Translations under genes and position numbers: made by a program
From: Bacteroidota bacterium
GTDB taxonomy: Bacteria; Bacteroidota; Bacteroidia; Chitinophagales; Chitinophagaceae
Direction: 5' to 3'
NCBI GenBank assembly: GCA_030706685.1
Contig: JAUZOA010000007.1
Span: forward strand, 51,579 to 115,578
Length of the DNA stretch: 64,000 bases
Shown here: positions 36,914 through 45,244 of the stretch, piece by piece
Position numbering within the stretch: the first letter of the stretch is position 1
Layout: each line of letters opens with the position of its first letter
Notes under the pieces: generated by a model
Database searches by the model: none
Told to the model about the DNA's origin: nothing
The model's input: the letters and a program-made list of their open reading frames with translations, nothing else

Positions 36914-38194
36914 TCAAATTGTATGAATAATTTCCCTTACAAAAACCTGGTTATCGATGAATAGTCTTAAGAAATATATACCGCCGCCCAGGTGGCCCGT
37001 CGGGAAGGATAAAATTGTATTGCCTGCAGGCTGCAATTGATGGTCGGCCAACACTGACACAAGCTTTCCCGTGGCATCATAAATAGAGGCGGATACTTCC
37101 CTGGGAATATCAAAACTTAAAGCGATATGCCCTTCACCGGCAACGGGGTTGGGATATAGTTTGCCAATGGTAAAGGGATAATTGGTGGGTGGCGGCGGCG
37201 GCGGAACGCTGACAACGACGGAATCTTTTACATCGGCAGGAGTTATGCCTGGTAAGTCTGCGAGCGACATATAATAAAGCCCATTAGAACTGGCATCCCA
37301 TAATTTATTTCCTAAAATCTGCATTCTATACGTAAAATGATCCGTGACGGCGCTGAAAGGAACAAATGATTTTTCTAAAGAATCTTTTTTAAGATAATAG
37401 AAACTAGTATTGTTGGTAGCACCGTCAAAAGTATTTCTTGCTGCCAGGAGGGCTTGTTTCGCGTTCACCAGATTCGTGTAGTCGGAAAAAAGAGTGTTCC
37501 CGATTTTATTCCAGGTAATTCCGTTATCGGTGCTTAAATAAAAGCCGCGATAGCCAGCGAGGAACAGGCTGTCATGTGCGGTAATGATGTCATAAGTACC
37601 CTGCCCGGGATCAAGCTGGTTAAGGATAAACTGTTCATCCCAGGCTGTTGAGTTATCGGAATAATGGTCATACAGGCCGTTGGCAAGAGTACCGGCAATA
37701 AGTGCATGATCATTTCCCGCAATAGAATTGAGATTTACGCTCAGGGAAGAGAGACCATTATTAAAAGGTATCCAGCGGTCCCGGCCAACAGAATCAAGTT
37801 TAAACACGCCTCCTCCCTGGGTAGCCGCGTAAAGATTGCCCCGCCATTCACAGAATTCTACTACAAAAGGAAGTATCCCATTGCCATTATTTTGCCATGT
37901 CCTGCCATCATTGCTGCTTTTGTAAACACCCTTGCCATAAGAAGCGGCATACAGTTCACTTTTATACAGGATAACGGCATCCACTAAAGTAACAAAGGGG
38001 ATCAATGAGGTTGAATCCCATGACTGACCCTTGTCTTTACTGATATAAATGATATCGTTTCCACCGGCATAGAGAGTACTATCATGCCGGTAGAGGGTAA
38101 AAATATCCGAAGCCGGCAACTTTTCGACCCTTGTCCACTGGGAAAAGGAAGTTGAAAAAACTAAAAGCAATAAAAGCGTAAAAATGAATTTCAT
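36914..38194 (-). CDS. Secreted beta-propeller protein with T9SS sorting domain
   Basis: 426 residues. Signal peptide (1-19, ending SFSQ). Several blades carry Asp-box-like turns: SKDKGQSWDS, SSNDGRTWQN and STDNGITWNK, typical of BNR/sialidase-type propellers. A Pro-rich hinge (VVSVPPPPPPTNYP) leads to a type A T9SS C-terminal domain: IGKLYPNPVAGEGHIAL, SASIYDATGKLVSVL, GGGIYFLRL. It should be exported through the T9SS and fixed to or released from the cell surface. No catalytic sialidase residues are evident; it may bind a ligand. Confidence 0.82.
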   Translation of the reverse strand: MKFIFTLLLLLVFSTSFSQWTRVEKLPASDIFTLYRHDSTLYAGGNDIIYISKDKGQSWDSTSLIPFVTLVDAVILYKSELYAASYGKGVYKSSNDGRTWQNNGNGILPFVVEFCEWRGNLYAATQGGGVFKLDSVGRDRWIPFNNGLSSLSVNLNSIAGNDHALIAGTLANGLYDHYSDNSTAWDEQFILNQLDPGQGTYDIITAHDSLFLAGYRGFYLSTDNGITWNKIGNTLFSDYTNLVNAKQALLAARNTFDGATNNTSFYYLKKDSLEKSFVPFSAVTDHFTYRMQILGNKLWDASSNGLYYMSLADLPGITPADVKDSVVVSVPPPPPPTNYPFTIGKLYPNPVAGEGHIALSFDIPREVSASIYDATGKLVSVLADHQLQPAGNTILSFPTGHLGGGIYFLRLFIDNQVFVREIIHTI

Positions 38195-38472
38195 AGTTTA
38201 TTTTTTGAATGGAATTCTTTAGCGCGATTAGAAACGATATGCGACATGAATGGGTTGCCTGTTGGCGATTCTTTAACTCATTTAGTTTCAGAAATTGGGT
38301 CTTATTTTTTTACGAGGTTGATAATACTACCATTCATAAAGGAATATTGCCGGTTAAAAATGATTGTCAACAATAATTAGTGGTGATCAATTTCCCTATT
38401 CATTTCACGTAAAGAAGTCACAAGGCTCGCCAGGGTGTGAAGTGTTGCTGTCGAAATGGTTTAATATGACCA

Positions 38473-38533
38473 GTCCGCCCACAAAATTCTTTCAAATGAT
38501 ATTACTGCCGGGCGAGACATCGTCGGGAAAAGA
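38473..38533. repeat. Dispersed repeat element B, copy 1
   Basis: Contains ACAAAATTCTTTCAAAT followed by CCGGGCGAGACATCGTCGGG, the two conserved blocks of the family. Further copies are at 42850-42966, 44561-44610 and 50146-50191. Confidence 0.75.
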
Positions 38534-38545
38534 GACTGCATAATG

Positions 38546-38677
38546 TCATACTGGAACTATAGGGGACTTACAGAGGAATTATAGTGGAATTCTCTGTACA
38601 CACTCTGGGAATAACTCCGGGGGTACTCAGGAGGATAGTTAGGGATACTGTACAGGCATTCGGGAGTCACTTAGGAA
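38546..38677. repeat. Degenerate tandem repeat with 11-bp period (array 2)
   Basis: Twelve successive 11-bp units with no slip: TCATACTGGAA, CTATAGGGGAC, TTACAGAGGAA, TTATAGTGGAA, TTCTCTGTACA, CACTCTGGGAA, TAACTCCGGGG, GTACTCAGGAG, GATAGTTAGGG, ATACTGTACAG, GCATTCGGGAG, TCACTTAGGAA. Column 3 is mostly A, and columns 8-10 are mostly GGA or GGG. Decayed units may continue to about 38710. The array begins 13 bp after element B copy 1 and is non-coding. Confidence 0.72.
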
Positions 38678-38761
38678 AGATTGCAGATTAAATATTGAAC
38701 ACTCCAGTATCAAATTGATGATTTCGAATAGTTGTTGTATGCCGGGAACTGATAGAGACAC

Positions 38762-38830
38762 GAAAAATCGAAGCAGGAATACTTCAGTTTTTAACGGCGC
38801 ACAGAACTAGCCGCAATTCAAAGTTTTCAA
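38762..38830 (-). repeat. Dispersed repeat element A, copy 1 (degenerate)
   Basis: A weak hairpin (GAAG...CTTC near 38770-38785) followed on plus by GCGCACAGAACTAGCCG (38798-38814). Read on the minus strand this is box, then hairpin, then T-rich tract. It is the most diverged of the five copies. Confidence 0.5.
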
Positions 38831-39113
38831 TTTGAAAATTTAAAATCTATTCATGATATTAATAAATTGATTCGGGCACAAAGGCGAAAGCCTCCACAAA
38901 GATTGTTTACAAGTTTACTCTTATCAGGATATGACAAAGTAGTGTCAATTACTTTTATAAATAAATAATATTTGGAACCGGGTTTAAAATTTCTTAACTT
39001 TTCTAACCTTTCCCCCTGAAATCTATTTAAGGCCTGGTGTATTATATGCAGGAATTAGTTTGCTGCAACGCTCTTATTGGATTGTTTTTATTCATTCACC
39101 AAAAACCTGTTTT

Positions 39114-39440
39114 ATGAAATTTATATCTTTTCTTCCTGTTCGTGCTTCCCTTTACAACAGCACTCACTCTTAGTCTTCAGAGAAAGATGAATAAGGCCCG
39201 GCATTAGTTAAAGTACAAGTCGTTTTTGAGAACCGCCCGGATAGTTTAATCAGAAGAAATAATAGCGGAATACAAAAATTGAAAGATTCTTTGGCTGTGG
39301 TTATGTTTACGTTACAAAAAAAATCAAAAGCCGGAAAGTAAATATAGATCAGGGCAACTGAATTAAAGAGTTTGAATCTTCTAAGGCCACATTAACAGCT
39401 AATTTATCTGATGCCATGGTGTGTTTTCAGCACAAATAAT
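39114..39440 (+). pseudogene. Probable decayed secreted-protein gene
   Basis: ATG 39114 starts MKFISF, and a one-base frame change then reads LFVLPFTTALTLSLQRK, together a plausible signal peptide. Farther on, an open stretch reads VQVVFENRPDSLIRRNNSGI and continues to a stop, then another short segment ESSKATLTANLSDAMVCF. Frames change and stops interrupt, as in an old pseudogene. Protein identity is not recognisable. Confidence 0.35.
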
Positions 39441-39666
39441 TAAACGTTCGCTATTCCGAAGGTGTATGCTGAGGCTGTCATTCGGTGGGCAGACTTACGC
39501 TCATACAGCCAATTTATTGCGGACACTAACAATAGAGGGCGATAACTATTCAACGCTGGAAATCCTCCGGCCAAAATAAACTTAAGAATTACCCCACCTC
39601 GTGGAAACCTGTTCTTCTCTCATTTCGAACTTTAAACCTTTTATTTCAAACATTAAACTTTTGATT

Positions 39667-42501
39667 ATGAAAAAACTCGTATTAATGACAGGTTGTTGTA
39701 TTACAACGATCTGTTATTCCCAGAATTGGCATACCACCGGCAACAATGCCTCAGCCAATGATTATATTGGCACAAACAACGCACAGAATTTTGTTGTCAA
39801 AGTAAATGGAGTTCGCTCAGGTCTTATTGACCAATCCATAAATACCGGGAATACCTTCTGGGGCTACCGGGCTGGTTTAAAAAGCACCGGGGGTGGCAAC
39901 ACCGCCACTGGATTCCAGGCGCTCAGGCTCAATACCACAGGGCTTTTTAACACCGGGGTTGGATATAATGCACTTCACAACAACACAATTGGGGGGTATA
40001 ATACCGCCAACGGAGCGGAGGCGCTTTTTCGTAACACCAGCGGAGTTTACAATACAGCCAACGGCTACCGGGCTCTTTATTTAAACACTACCGGGTTTGA
40101 CAATACTGCCAATGGCGCCAATGCACTGGAACAAAATACCACTGGCCGTGATAACGCCGCCAATGGCGATGATGCGCTTCATAACAATACTACCGGGCTC
40201 GGCAATACCGCCAATGGTGCAAGTGCACTATATTCCAACATCACTGGATTTTCAAACACTGCAAATGGTTTTAGCGCGCTTTATTATAACACCACCGGAA
40301 GTTTCAATACCGCCAATGGAGCCAATGCACTTTATTCCAATACCATCGGCAGTAACTTAGTTGCAGTGGGCGATTCGGCATTATACCATAACGGAATTGG
40401 CGCTTTTAATCCATCACAGGGAGCACAGAATACTGCTATTGGTTCACAGGCATTATATTCAAATACTGTAGGCTCTTTTAATACTGTCACCGGGTACCAG
40501 GGGCTTCATAACAACACCGTTGGAAGATTCAATACTGCCAATGGAGACCAGGCGCTTTATTCCAATGTCAATGGAGATAATAATACCGCGGTTGGTTACC
40601 AGGCGCTCTTTTTTAATACTGGATTTTTTAATACTGCCACCGGAAGTGATGCACTTACTCACAATGGCACAGGAGGGCGCAATACAGCCAGTGGGAGAAA
40701 TGCGCTTCATGAAAACGAAACAGGAAATGCCAACACTGCTGATGGAAGTGATGCGCTTTCTCACAACCTCACCGGAGAAAGCAACACTGCCATTGGAAAT
40801 GATGCGCTTAAATTCAACAGAAGCGGAAATAACAATACAGCTTGTGGTGTAGCTGCACTTTATTCAAATGCCACAGGAAGTTACTTGGTTGCCCTGGGCG
40901 ATTCTGCTTTATACCATAACGGAATTGGCGCTTCTGATCCATCACACGGAACACAGAATACTGCTATGGGTTCACAGGCGATGTTTGCAAATACTACAGG
41001 CTTTGGTAATACTGCTTCCGGTTATCAGTCTCTTCATAACAACACCACCGGAAATCAAAACACAGCTACTGGAAATAATGCGCTTTTTTACAACACTGAC
41101 GGATATTCCAACACAGCGAATGGAGCCGGAGCACTTTATTCCAACACAAGTGGGAGGAATAACACAGCCATTGGAGTAGCCGCGCTTTATTCCAGCACCT
41201 TTGGAACGAGCGAAGTTGCAGTGGGTGATTCTGCGTTGTTCAATCAAAATTCTCCGGGGGCAATATTTAATACGGCTATTGGTTCAAAAGCGTTGTTCAA
41301 AAATACCAGCGGATTTGGTAACACAGCCGCGGGATACCATGCTCTTTCTGGAAACAACGACGGGGATGAAAATACCGCCGTTGGAGACGAAGCACTTCGT
41401 TCTAATACCCGCGGAAGTCAAAATACAGCTACCGGAGTCTTAGCTCTTAATTCTAACAGCACTGGAACTGGTAATACTGGCTATGGATTTAGAGCTCTTG
41501 AACTTAACTCTGAGGGATTTGGAAACACAGCCACCGGGTATGAAGCTGTTAGACACACTACCGGGTTTGGTAATACCGGCTATGGATATATAGCTCTTAG
41601 AGTCAACTCTACAGGGGATTTAAATACCGCGATTGGATATTCTGCAAATGTTGACTTTATAGATCTGACTAATGCAACCGCCATTGGGGCCAATGCGTTA
41701 GTGGATGCCAGCAATAAAGTACGTATTGGCGATGAAAGTGTAACCAGTATTGGTGGTAATGTAGCATGGTCAAATTTTTCGGACGGCCGTATAAAAAAGA
41801 ATATCAAAGAAAATGTACCCGGCCTCGCTTTTATCAACCTGCTGAAACCAGTGACCTATAATTTTGATATGGCCAGGGAATATGAATTGATGGGAAGAAA
41901 GGATAGTATATTCGGTATACAAAGGGAAAGAAAACATGATATTGAAAAAATCAATTTTACCGGCTTCGTAGCGCAGGATGTGGATGCCGCCGCACAAAAA
42001 ATTAATTACGATTTCAGCGGAGTGGATAAAACAGGAAAAATTATGGGTTTGCGCTACAGCGATTTTGTAGTGCCATTGGTAAAAGCGGTACAGGAATTAA
42101 GTACTGCAGGTGATGAAAAAGATGCCAGGATTACGGAGCAACAGATACGGATAGATGACCTGGAAACAAGGCTGGCAAAATTGGAAGCCATGATCACAGG
42201 TAATCAAAAAGTACCTGCCGGGAATAATGTATCTCTTTCCAATGCATCACTCGATCAGAACACACCTAATCCTTTTAACAACAGTACCAGGATCGGTTAT
42301 ACCCTGCCGCAAAATTATTCAACTGCGCAAATCATTATTTCAGATAATACCGGGAAGACAATAAAAGCTGTAAATGTTTCGGGTGCAGGCAGAGGCGCAC
42401 TGGATGTAGATGCTTCTGTACTTACTTCAGGAACTTATAACTATTCCTTGCTTATTGATGGAAAATTGATCGGTACAAAACAAATGATACTGGCAAAATG
42501 A
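39667..42501 (+). CDS. Repeat adhesin with S74 chaperone domain and T9SS sorting domain
   Basis: 944 residues from ATG 39667, which begins a clean signal peptide (MKKLVLMTGCCITTICYSQ). Residues about 60-680 are some 25 imperfect repeats of the type NTANGxxALYxNTTG, as in YadA-like/trimeric autotransporter heads. One longer insert, VAVGDSALYHNGIGA, occurs twice, and a related block near 520. Then comes a peptidase S74 chaperone start, SDGRIKKNIKEN (near 707), a short coiled coil (about 805-845), and a type A T9SS domain, LDQNTPNPFNNSTRIGYTLP to KQMILAK. It is probably a trimeric surface fibre. The repeats are also visible at DNA level and could recombine. Confidence 0.88.
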   Translation: MKKLVLMTGCCITTICYSQNWHTTGNNASANDYIGTNNAQNFVVKVNGVRSGLIDQSINTGNTFWGYRAGLKSTGGGNTATGFQALRLNTTGLFNTGVGYNALHNNTIGGYNTANGAEALFRNTSGVYNTANGYRALYLNTTGFDNTANGANALEQNTTGRDNAANGDDALHNNTTGLGNTANGASALYSNITGFSNTANGFSALYYNTTGSFNTANGANALYSNTIGSNLVAVGDSALYHNGIGAFNPSQGAQNTAIGSQALYSNTVGSFNTVTGYQGLHNNTVGRFNTANGDQALYSNVNGDNNTAVGYQALFFNTGFFNTATGSDALTHNGTGGRNTASGRNALHENETGNANTADGSDALSHNLTGESNTAIGNDALKFNRSGNNNTACGVAALYSNATGSYLVALGDSALYHNGIGASDPSHGTQNTAMGSQAMFANTTGFGNTASGYQSLHNNTTGNQNTATGNNALFYNTDGYSNTANGAGALYSNTSGRNNTAIGVAALYSSTFGTSEVAVGDSALFNQNSPGAIFNTAIGSKALFKNTSGFGNTAAGYHALSGNNDGDENTAVGDEALRSNTRGSQNTATGVLALNSNSTGTGNTGYGFRALELNSEGFGNTATGYEAVRHTTGFGNTGYGYIALRVNSTGDLNTAIGYSANVDFIDLTNATAIGANALVDASNKVRIGDESVTSIGGNVAWSNFSDGRIKKNIKENVPGLAFINLLKPVTYNFDMAREYELMGRKDSIFGIQRERKHDIEKINFTGFVAQDVDAAAQKINYDFSGVDKTGKIMGLRYSDFVVPLVKAVQELSTAGDEKDARITEQQIRIDDLETRLAKLEAMITGNQKVPAGNNVSLSNASLDQNTPNPFNNSTRIGYTLPQNYSTAQIIISDNTGKTIKAVNVSGAGRGALDVDASVLTSGTYNYSLLIDGKLIGTKQMILAK

Positions 42502-42518
42502 TTTTTTAAACCCCCGCA

Positions 42519-42541
42519 CTGCGAGGCTGCAAGCCTCGCAG
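42519..42541 (+). terminator. Hairpin after the adhesin gene
   Basis: Perfect 10-bp stem CTGCGAGGCT (42519-42528) with AGCCTCGCAG (42532-42541), GCA loop, followed by CTTTATTTC. It is a likely terminator, though the T-run is weak. Confidence 0.65.
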
Positions 42542-42612
42542 CTTTATTTCATTGCCTTTGGGCAATAAATAAAATAAAACGAGGCTGTCTTCATAAGGTC
42601 AAAAAAGAAAAA

Positions 42613-42696
42613 TTCACGCAAAGCCGCAAAGTTAACGCAGCGACCAAAGGGAGTCTTAAACTTTGCGCCCTTTGCTCCTTAGGGTCGTTGCGTGAA
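42613..42696. repeat. Inverted 'TTCACGCAAAG' intergenic repeat
   Basis: TTCACGCAA (42613-42621) is complementary to TTGCGTGAA (42688-42696); inner parts share CGCAAAG and ACCAAAGG/CCTTTG blocks in partial inverted order. Similar 'cacgcaaagncgcaaag' sequences are familiar as dispersed repeats in Bacteroidota genomes. Confidence 0.6.
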
Positions 42697-42709
42697 ATAA
42701 ATGCCTTTT

Positions 42710-42830
42710 GAAACATCCTCGTTTCATTTTCGTGCACAGGATTAGCCGGGCTTCGGACCGGGTGATTGGAAATCTGAAAGATATCCGGCTATTTAGCTTA
42801 TACGCAAGGCTATCGCTCTGAATAAACCTT
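42710..42830 (-). repeat. Dispersed repeat element A, copy 2
   Basis: Hairpin GAAAC/GTTTC (42710-42725) followed by CGTGCACAGGATTAGCCGGG (42731-42750), then diverged sequence alignable to copies 3 and 5 through AATCTGAAAG and CTGAATAAACC (to 42830). On the minus strand the order is body, box, hairpin. It lies downstream of the GyrI-like gene. Confidence 0.65.
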
Positions 42831-42849
42831 CCCATAGCAGAATAATTCC

Positions 42850-42966
42850 CCGACAATGTCTCGCCCACTCTGAAGTAACCGTTAAGGAAAATTTCATGGT
42901 CGGACTCGTCCGCCCGCAAAATTCTTTCAAATTGGTGTTACCGCCGGGCGAGACATCGTCGGAGAA
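42850..42966. repeat. Dispersed repeat element B, copy 2, with inverted half-copy
   Basis: The conserved blocks GCAAAATTCTTTCAAATTGG and GGGCGAGACATCGTCGG (42946-42962) are present. CCGACAATGTCTCGCCC at 42850-42866 is complementary to the second block at 16 of 17 positions, giving an inverted repeat with a 79-base interior. Confidence 0.75.
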
Positions 42967-43121
42967 AAATGCAGATAATCAAAGATTGAAAGAAAAGAAA
43001 AGAGGCCAATGAGAAACTCTTCGGGAAAGAAAACTCCTTGATTGAAAGCCCGCGTCTTATACAAGACATAACTATCAGCTCGTAAGGCCGGGCCCGGATC
43101 TAAAGAGCTGGCACATAAAAC

Positions 43122-43601
43122 TTATTCTACTACAAAATAAATATCCGTTCTCCATTTACTGCTGTCTTTTTCCACTGCCGGGTCAAAAAAATATTGTTCT
43201 ATCATCCATTTCTTTTTTAGCCCGTGTTCTCTCGCATACTTTTCCAATTCGTCATAGGCTGGTTTCATATCGTCGCAAGAACCGTAATAGTTAATGTACA
43301 GTGCCTTTGACGCAGGGATAACGACTTTCTCAAAACCTTCTGTTTTTTTTAGCTCCCCGTAAACGGGTATAGCCGCTGCAAGGTCTGCTTCTTTCTTTGC
43401 CTCGTCCACCGAGTAATAAATAGTACAAGGCGCTTCATTGGCCTGAAGGCTATTTTCCCGGATCATTTTATAAAGAACGCTGTAGTTCTTTGAAAAAAAA
43501 TCAGTCAGTTTATCGAAGCTTATTCTTGCCCGCTTTGTTAAAAATTGTTTTTCGGGCCATGCCATTTCCCTTGCCCGGTATTTTACTGTGATTGTTTCCA
43601 T
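43122..43601 (-). CDS. GyrI-like / effector-binding domain protein
   Basis: 159 residues. METITVKYRAREMAWPEKQFLTKRARISFDKLTDFF leads into IPVYGELKKTEGFEKVVIPASKALYINYYGSCDDMKPAYDELEKYAREHGL and a C-terminal DIYFVVE, the pattern of the GyrI-like small-molecule-binding (AraC effector-binding/SHS2) fold. No DNA-binding domain is attached. Stand-alone members bind or hydrolyse small hydrophobic compounds. The gene is isolated between element A copies on both sides, with no operon partner. Confidence 0.75.
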   Translation of the reverse strand: METITVKYRAREMAWPEKQFLTKRARISFDKLTDFFSKNYSVLYKMIRENSLQANEAPCTIYYSVDEAKKEADLAAAIPVYGELKKTEGFEKVVIPASKALYINYYGSCDDMKPAYDELEKYAREHGLKKKWMIEQYFFDPAVEKDSSKWRTDIYFVVE

Positions 43602-43749
43602 GTTTTAGAATTTTATTGGATAAATTAAAGCTAAATGCTGCCGGTATTTTGCCCCAATGATATTGGTCAGCCAGCCGGATGATGCAGGGCTTGTTTGGCG
43701 AAGTTTGCAGCCTTTCGGAATTATTCTGTTGCTTTCAGCAATAAAATAA

Positions 43750-43885
43750 AAACGCATTGTAATAGAATTATTACAACGCGTTTCCGTCGTGCACAGAACT
43801 ATCCGGAGCCCGAACATTTTGACTGCAAGTTTGAAACTTATTCAGTTCTTTAACGCATAACTGGCTTGTTGCCCTGAATAAATCT
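43750..43885 (-). repeat. Dispersed repeat element A, copy 3
   Basis: A strong hairpin, AAACGCATTGTAATA (43750-43764) with 43769-43783, one mismatch in 15 pairs, followed by TCGTGCACAGAACTATCCGG and a body with AAGTTTGAAACTTATTC and CTGAATAAATC. On the minus strand the hairpin is followed by a T-rich tract, like an intrinsic terminator. Confidence 0.7.
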
Positions 43886-44154
43886 TCTCATCGCCGGAGA
43901 AAGGATTCGGTAGTTGGTTTGGGAGGCAAAAGGCAAGAGATCGGAAGGGAGGCTGGTTGTGGAAGAAATCGACTTTGCGGGAGTTTTTAACTACTAAGCT
44001 CTTGCCCGGATCGTTGCTGTATCCACCTAAAAATACCCGGGCCGGTTGCGGTCAGCGGTCATACATTCTAACAGATTGATTTCTACTATCATTGGTAAAA
44101 AAGATGATCTCCGAGAGAATGCGGCTCCCTGGATAATTATCTTCTATCGCATAG

Positions 44155-44341
44155 ACATCCGGGCTAATGATACCTCGATAATACCTATCATCTTAGGTTG
44201 ATCTTAGGTTCATCTTAGGGTAATCTTAGGGTTATTTAAAGTTTATCTTAGGCAAAATAACTTAAGATTACCTTATTAATACCTTATTATAACACTAAAA
44301 TATTAGGTATCATAGAGGTATCAAAGTATACTTATATAGAT
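44155..44341. repeat. Degenerate tandem repeat with 11-bp period (array 3, longest)
   Basis: Seventeen successive 11-bp units without a slip. Examples by start: AATGATACCTC (44166), GATAATACCTA (44177), TCATCTTAGGT (44188), TGATCTTAGGT (44199), TCATCTTAGGG (44210), TAATCTTAGGG (44221), TTATCTTAGGC (44243), AGATTACCTTA (44265), TTAATACCTTA (44276), AAATATTAGGT (44298), ATCATAGAGGT (44309). Columns 3-4 are usually AT and columns 8-10 are TAGG/AGGT or its complement-like CCT. The array may extend some units upstream to about 44130 and downstream to 44385. It is non-coding. Confidence 0.78.
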
Positions 44342-44560
44342 AGAATCAACTCCAGTTTTGATATAAATAAGTGTGGCTAATTCCTAAAAAATTGATGATC
44401 AATTAAATAACAGAAGAAGTCTATTTGAAATGGTTAAAACGATTGGGGCTAACCCTCTACTTTATAGTCCGGGGTTTAAGTGCTTGTTGCACAACTAAGA
44501 ATCCGCGGGTAAACATAATTGTTGTCGGGTTGAAGGAGAATTTATTTTGGATTAGGTAAA

Positions 44561-44610
44561 GCAAAATTCTTTCAAATTGGCGTTGTCACGGGGCGAGACA
44601 TCGTCGGGGG
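44561..44610. repeat. Dispersed repeat element B, copy 3
   Basis: GCAAAATTCTTTCAAATTGG followed by GGGCGAGACATCGTCGGGGG. After it comes GGAGACTCGTGGGGAAAGAA (44659 region), a block also seen after copy 4, so the element may be longer than its two core blocks. The reading frame of a T9SS gene remnant emerges directly after. Confidence 0.75.
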
Positions 44611-44679
44611 AAGGGTTCAATGGCAGGAGAGTGAAGGAAAAGAAAAAGGGACCGGGAGGGAGACTCGTGGGGAAAGAAG

Positions 44680-45021
44680 TTTGCCGCAAACACTGCTTCA
44701 TCAAGGAACTATTACCAGTTAAAACTTGCCGACGTTGATGGACATTTTACTTATAGCCGTATTGTTTTGGTATCAGGAAAATTTGAACAACAATCAGTAT
44801 GTATCTACCCCCATCCTGCGACAGGTATCGTTTACATCAGCAGCCGGTCCCCTATCCGGCAATGGTCAGTAATAAATGTCGCAGGTATTAAAGTTCTGAC
44901 CATGGCCATTGGAGATTTAAATACAACAGGCATTCCCCTGCAGTCGTTGCCACGAGGTATGTACCTTATTGAAATAAAAACGGAAGCAGGCGATGAACGA
45001 CAGTCCTTATTGAAGCAGTAA
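44680..45021 (+). pseudogene. T9SS C-terminal domain remnant, 5' end lost
   Basis: The frame reads FAANTASSRNYYQLKLADVD, GHFTYSRIVLVSG, then YPHPATGIVYISS, WSVINVAGIKVL, GMYLIEIKTEAGDERQSLLKQ and a stop at 45021. NYYQLK-DVDG is the usual bridge into a type A sorting domain, so this is the last ~114 codons of a secreted protein. No start or upstream domain exists; the frame merges with element B copy 3. The gene was probably truncated by rearrangement at the repeat. Confidence 0.75.
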
Positions 45022-45097
45022 GAAAGTGAAGTCTTTTGGGAGAATGAGGTTGATCCCTTTTATAAAATGCCGGGGATAGTTCAACACTCGTCAAACA

Positions 45098-45143
45098 AAA
45101 AACCGAAGCGTTCTCACGCTTCGATTCGTGCACGGGACCTGCC
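45098..45143 (-). repeat. Dispersed repeat element A, copy 4 (short)
   Basis: Hairpin CGAAGCG (45104-45110) with CGCTTCG (45117-45123), then TCGTGCACGGGACCTGCC. On the minus strand the box precedes the hairpin and a T-run (GGTTTTTTG), making a standard intrinsic terminator 100 bp after the gene at 45245. The long body seen in copies 2, 3 and 5 is replaced by the palindrome at 45144-45188. Confidence 0.65.
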
Positions 45144-45188
45144 AAACGCAATATCCCAACCTTTGCAGAAGGCCGGGATATTGCGTTT
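45144..45188. repeat. 45-nt palindrome
   Basis: AAACGCAATATCCC (45144-45157) pairs perfectly with GGGATATTGCGTTT (45175-45188). The interior also pairs (CCTT with AAGG), giving a long two-part hairpin. No T-run follows on either strand. Confidence 0.7.
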
Positions 45189-45244
45189 ACTGTAAAGAAG
45201 ACGGAATCTGGGCGCCTGGCATAGTGCTGCGCTATGGCTCCTAA

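Larger units (their letters stand above)
38195..39666. other. 1.47-kb intergenic region with repeats and a decayed gene
   Basis: No intact gene. It contains element B (38473-38533), an 11-bp-period array (38546-38677), element A (38762-38830) and a probable gene remnant (39114-39440), listed separately. The remainder is AT-rich; the segment 38930-39060 has no recognisable signal. Confidence 0.5.
43602..44679. other. 1.08-kb intergenic region rich in repeats
   Basis: No intact gene. It contains element A copy 3, the largest 11-bp-period array and element B copy 3 (listed separately). Around 43731 a small TTGCT/AGCAA hairpin precedes the element A hairpin. The stretches 43900-44150 and 44400-44555 show no clear signal. 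Confidence 0.5.

Noticed and set aside
39890..41700. Regular repeats resembling a CRISPR-like or satellite array
   Set aside because: They are in one long open frame and encode repeated NTANG...AL peptides of an adhesin; no direct repeat with unique spacers.
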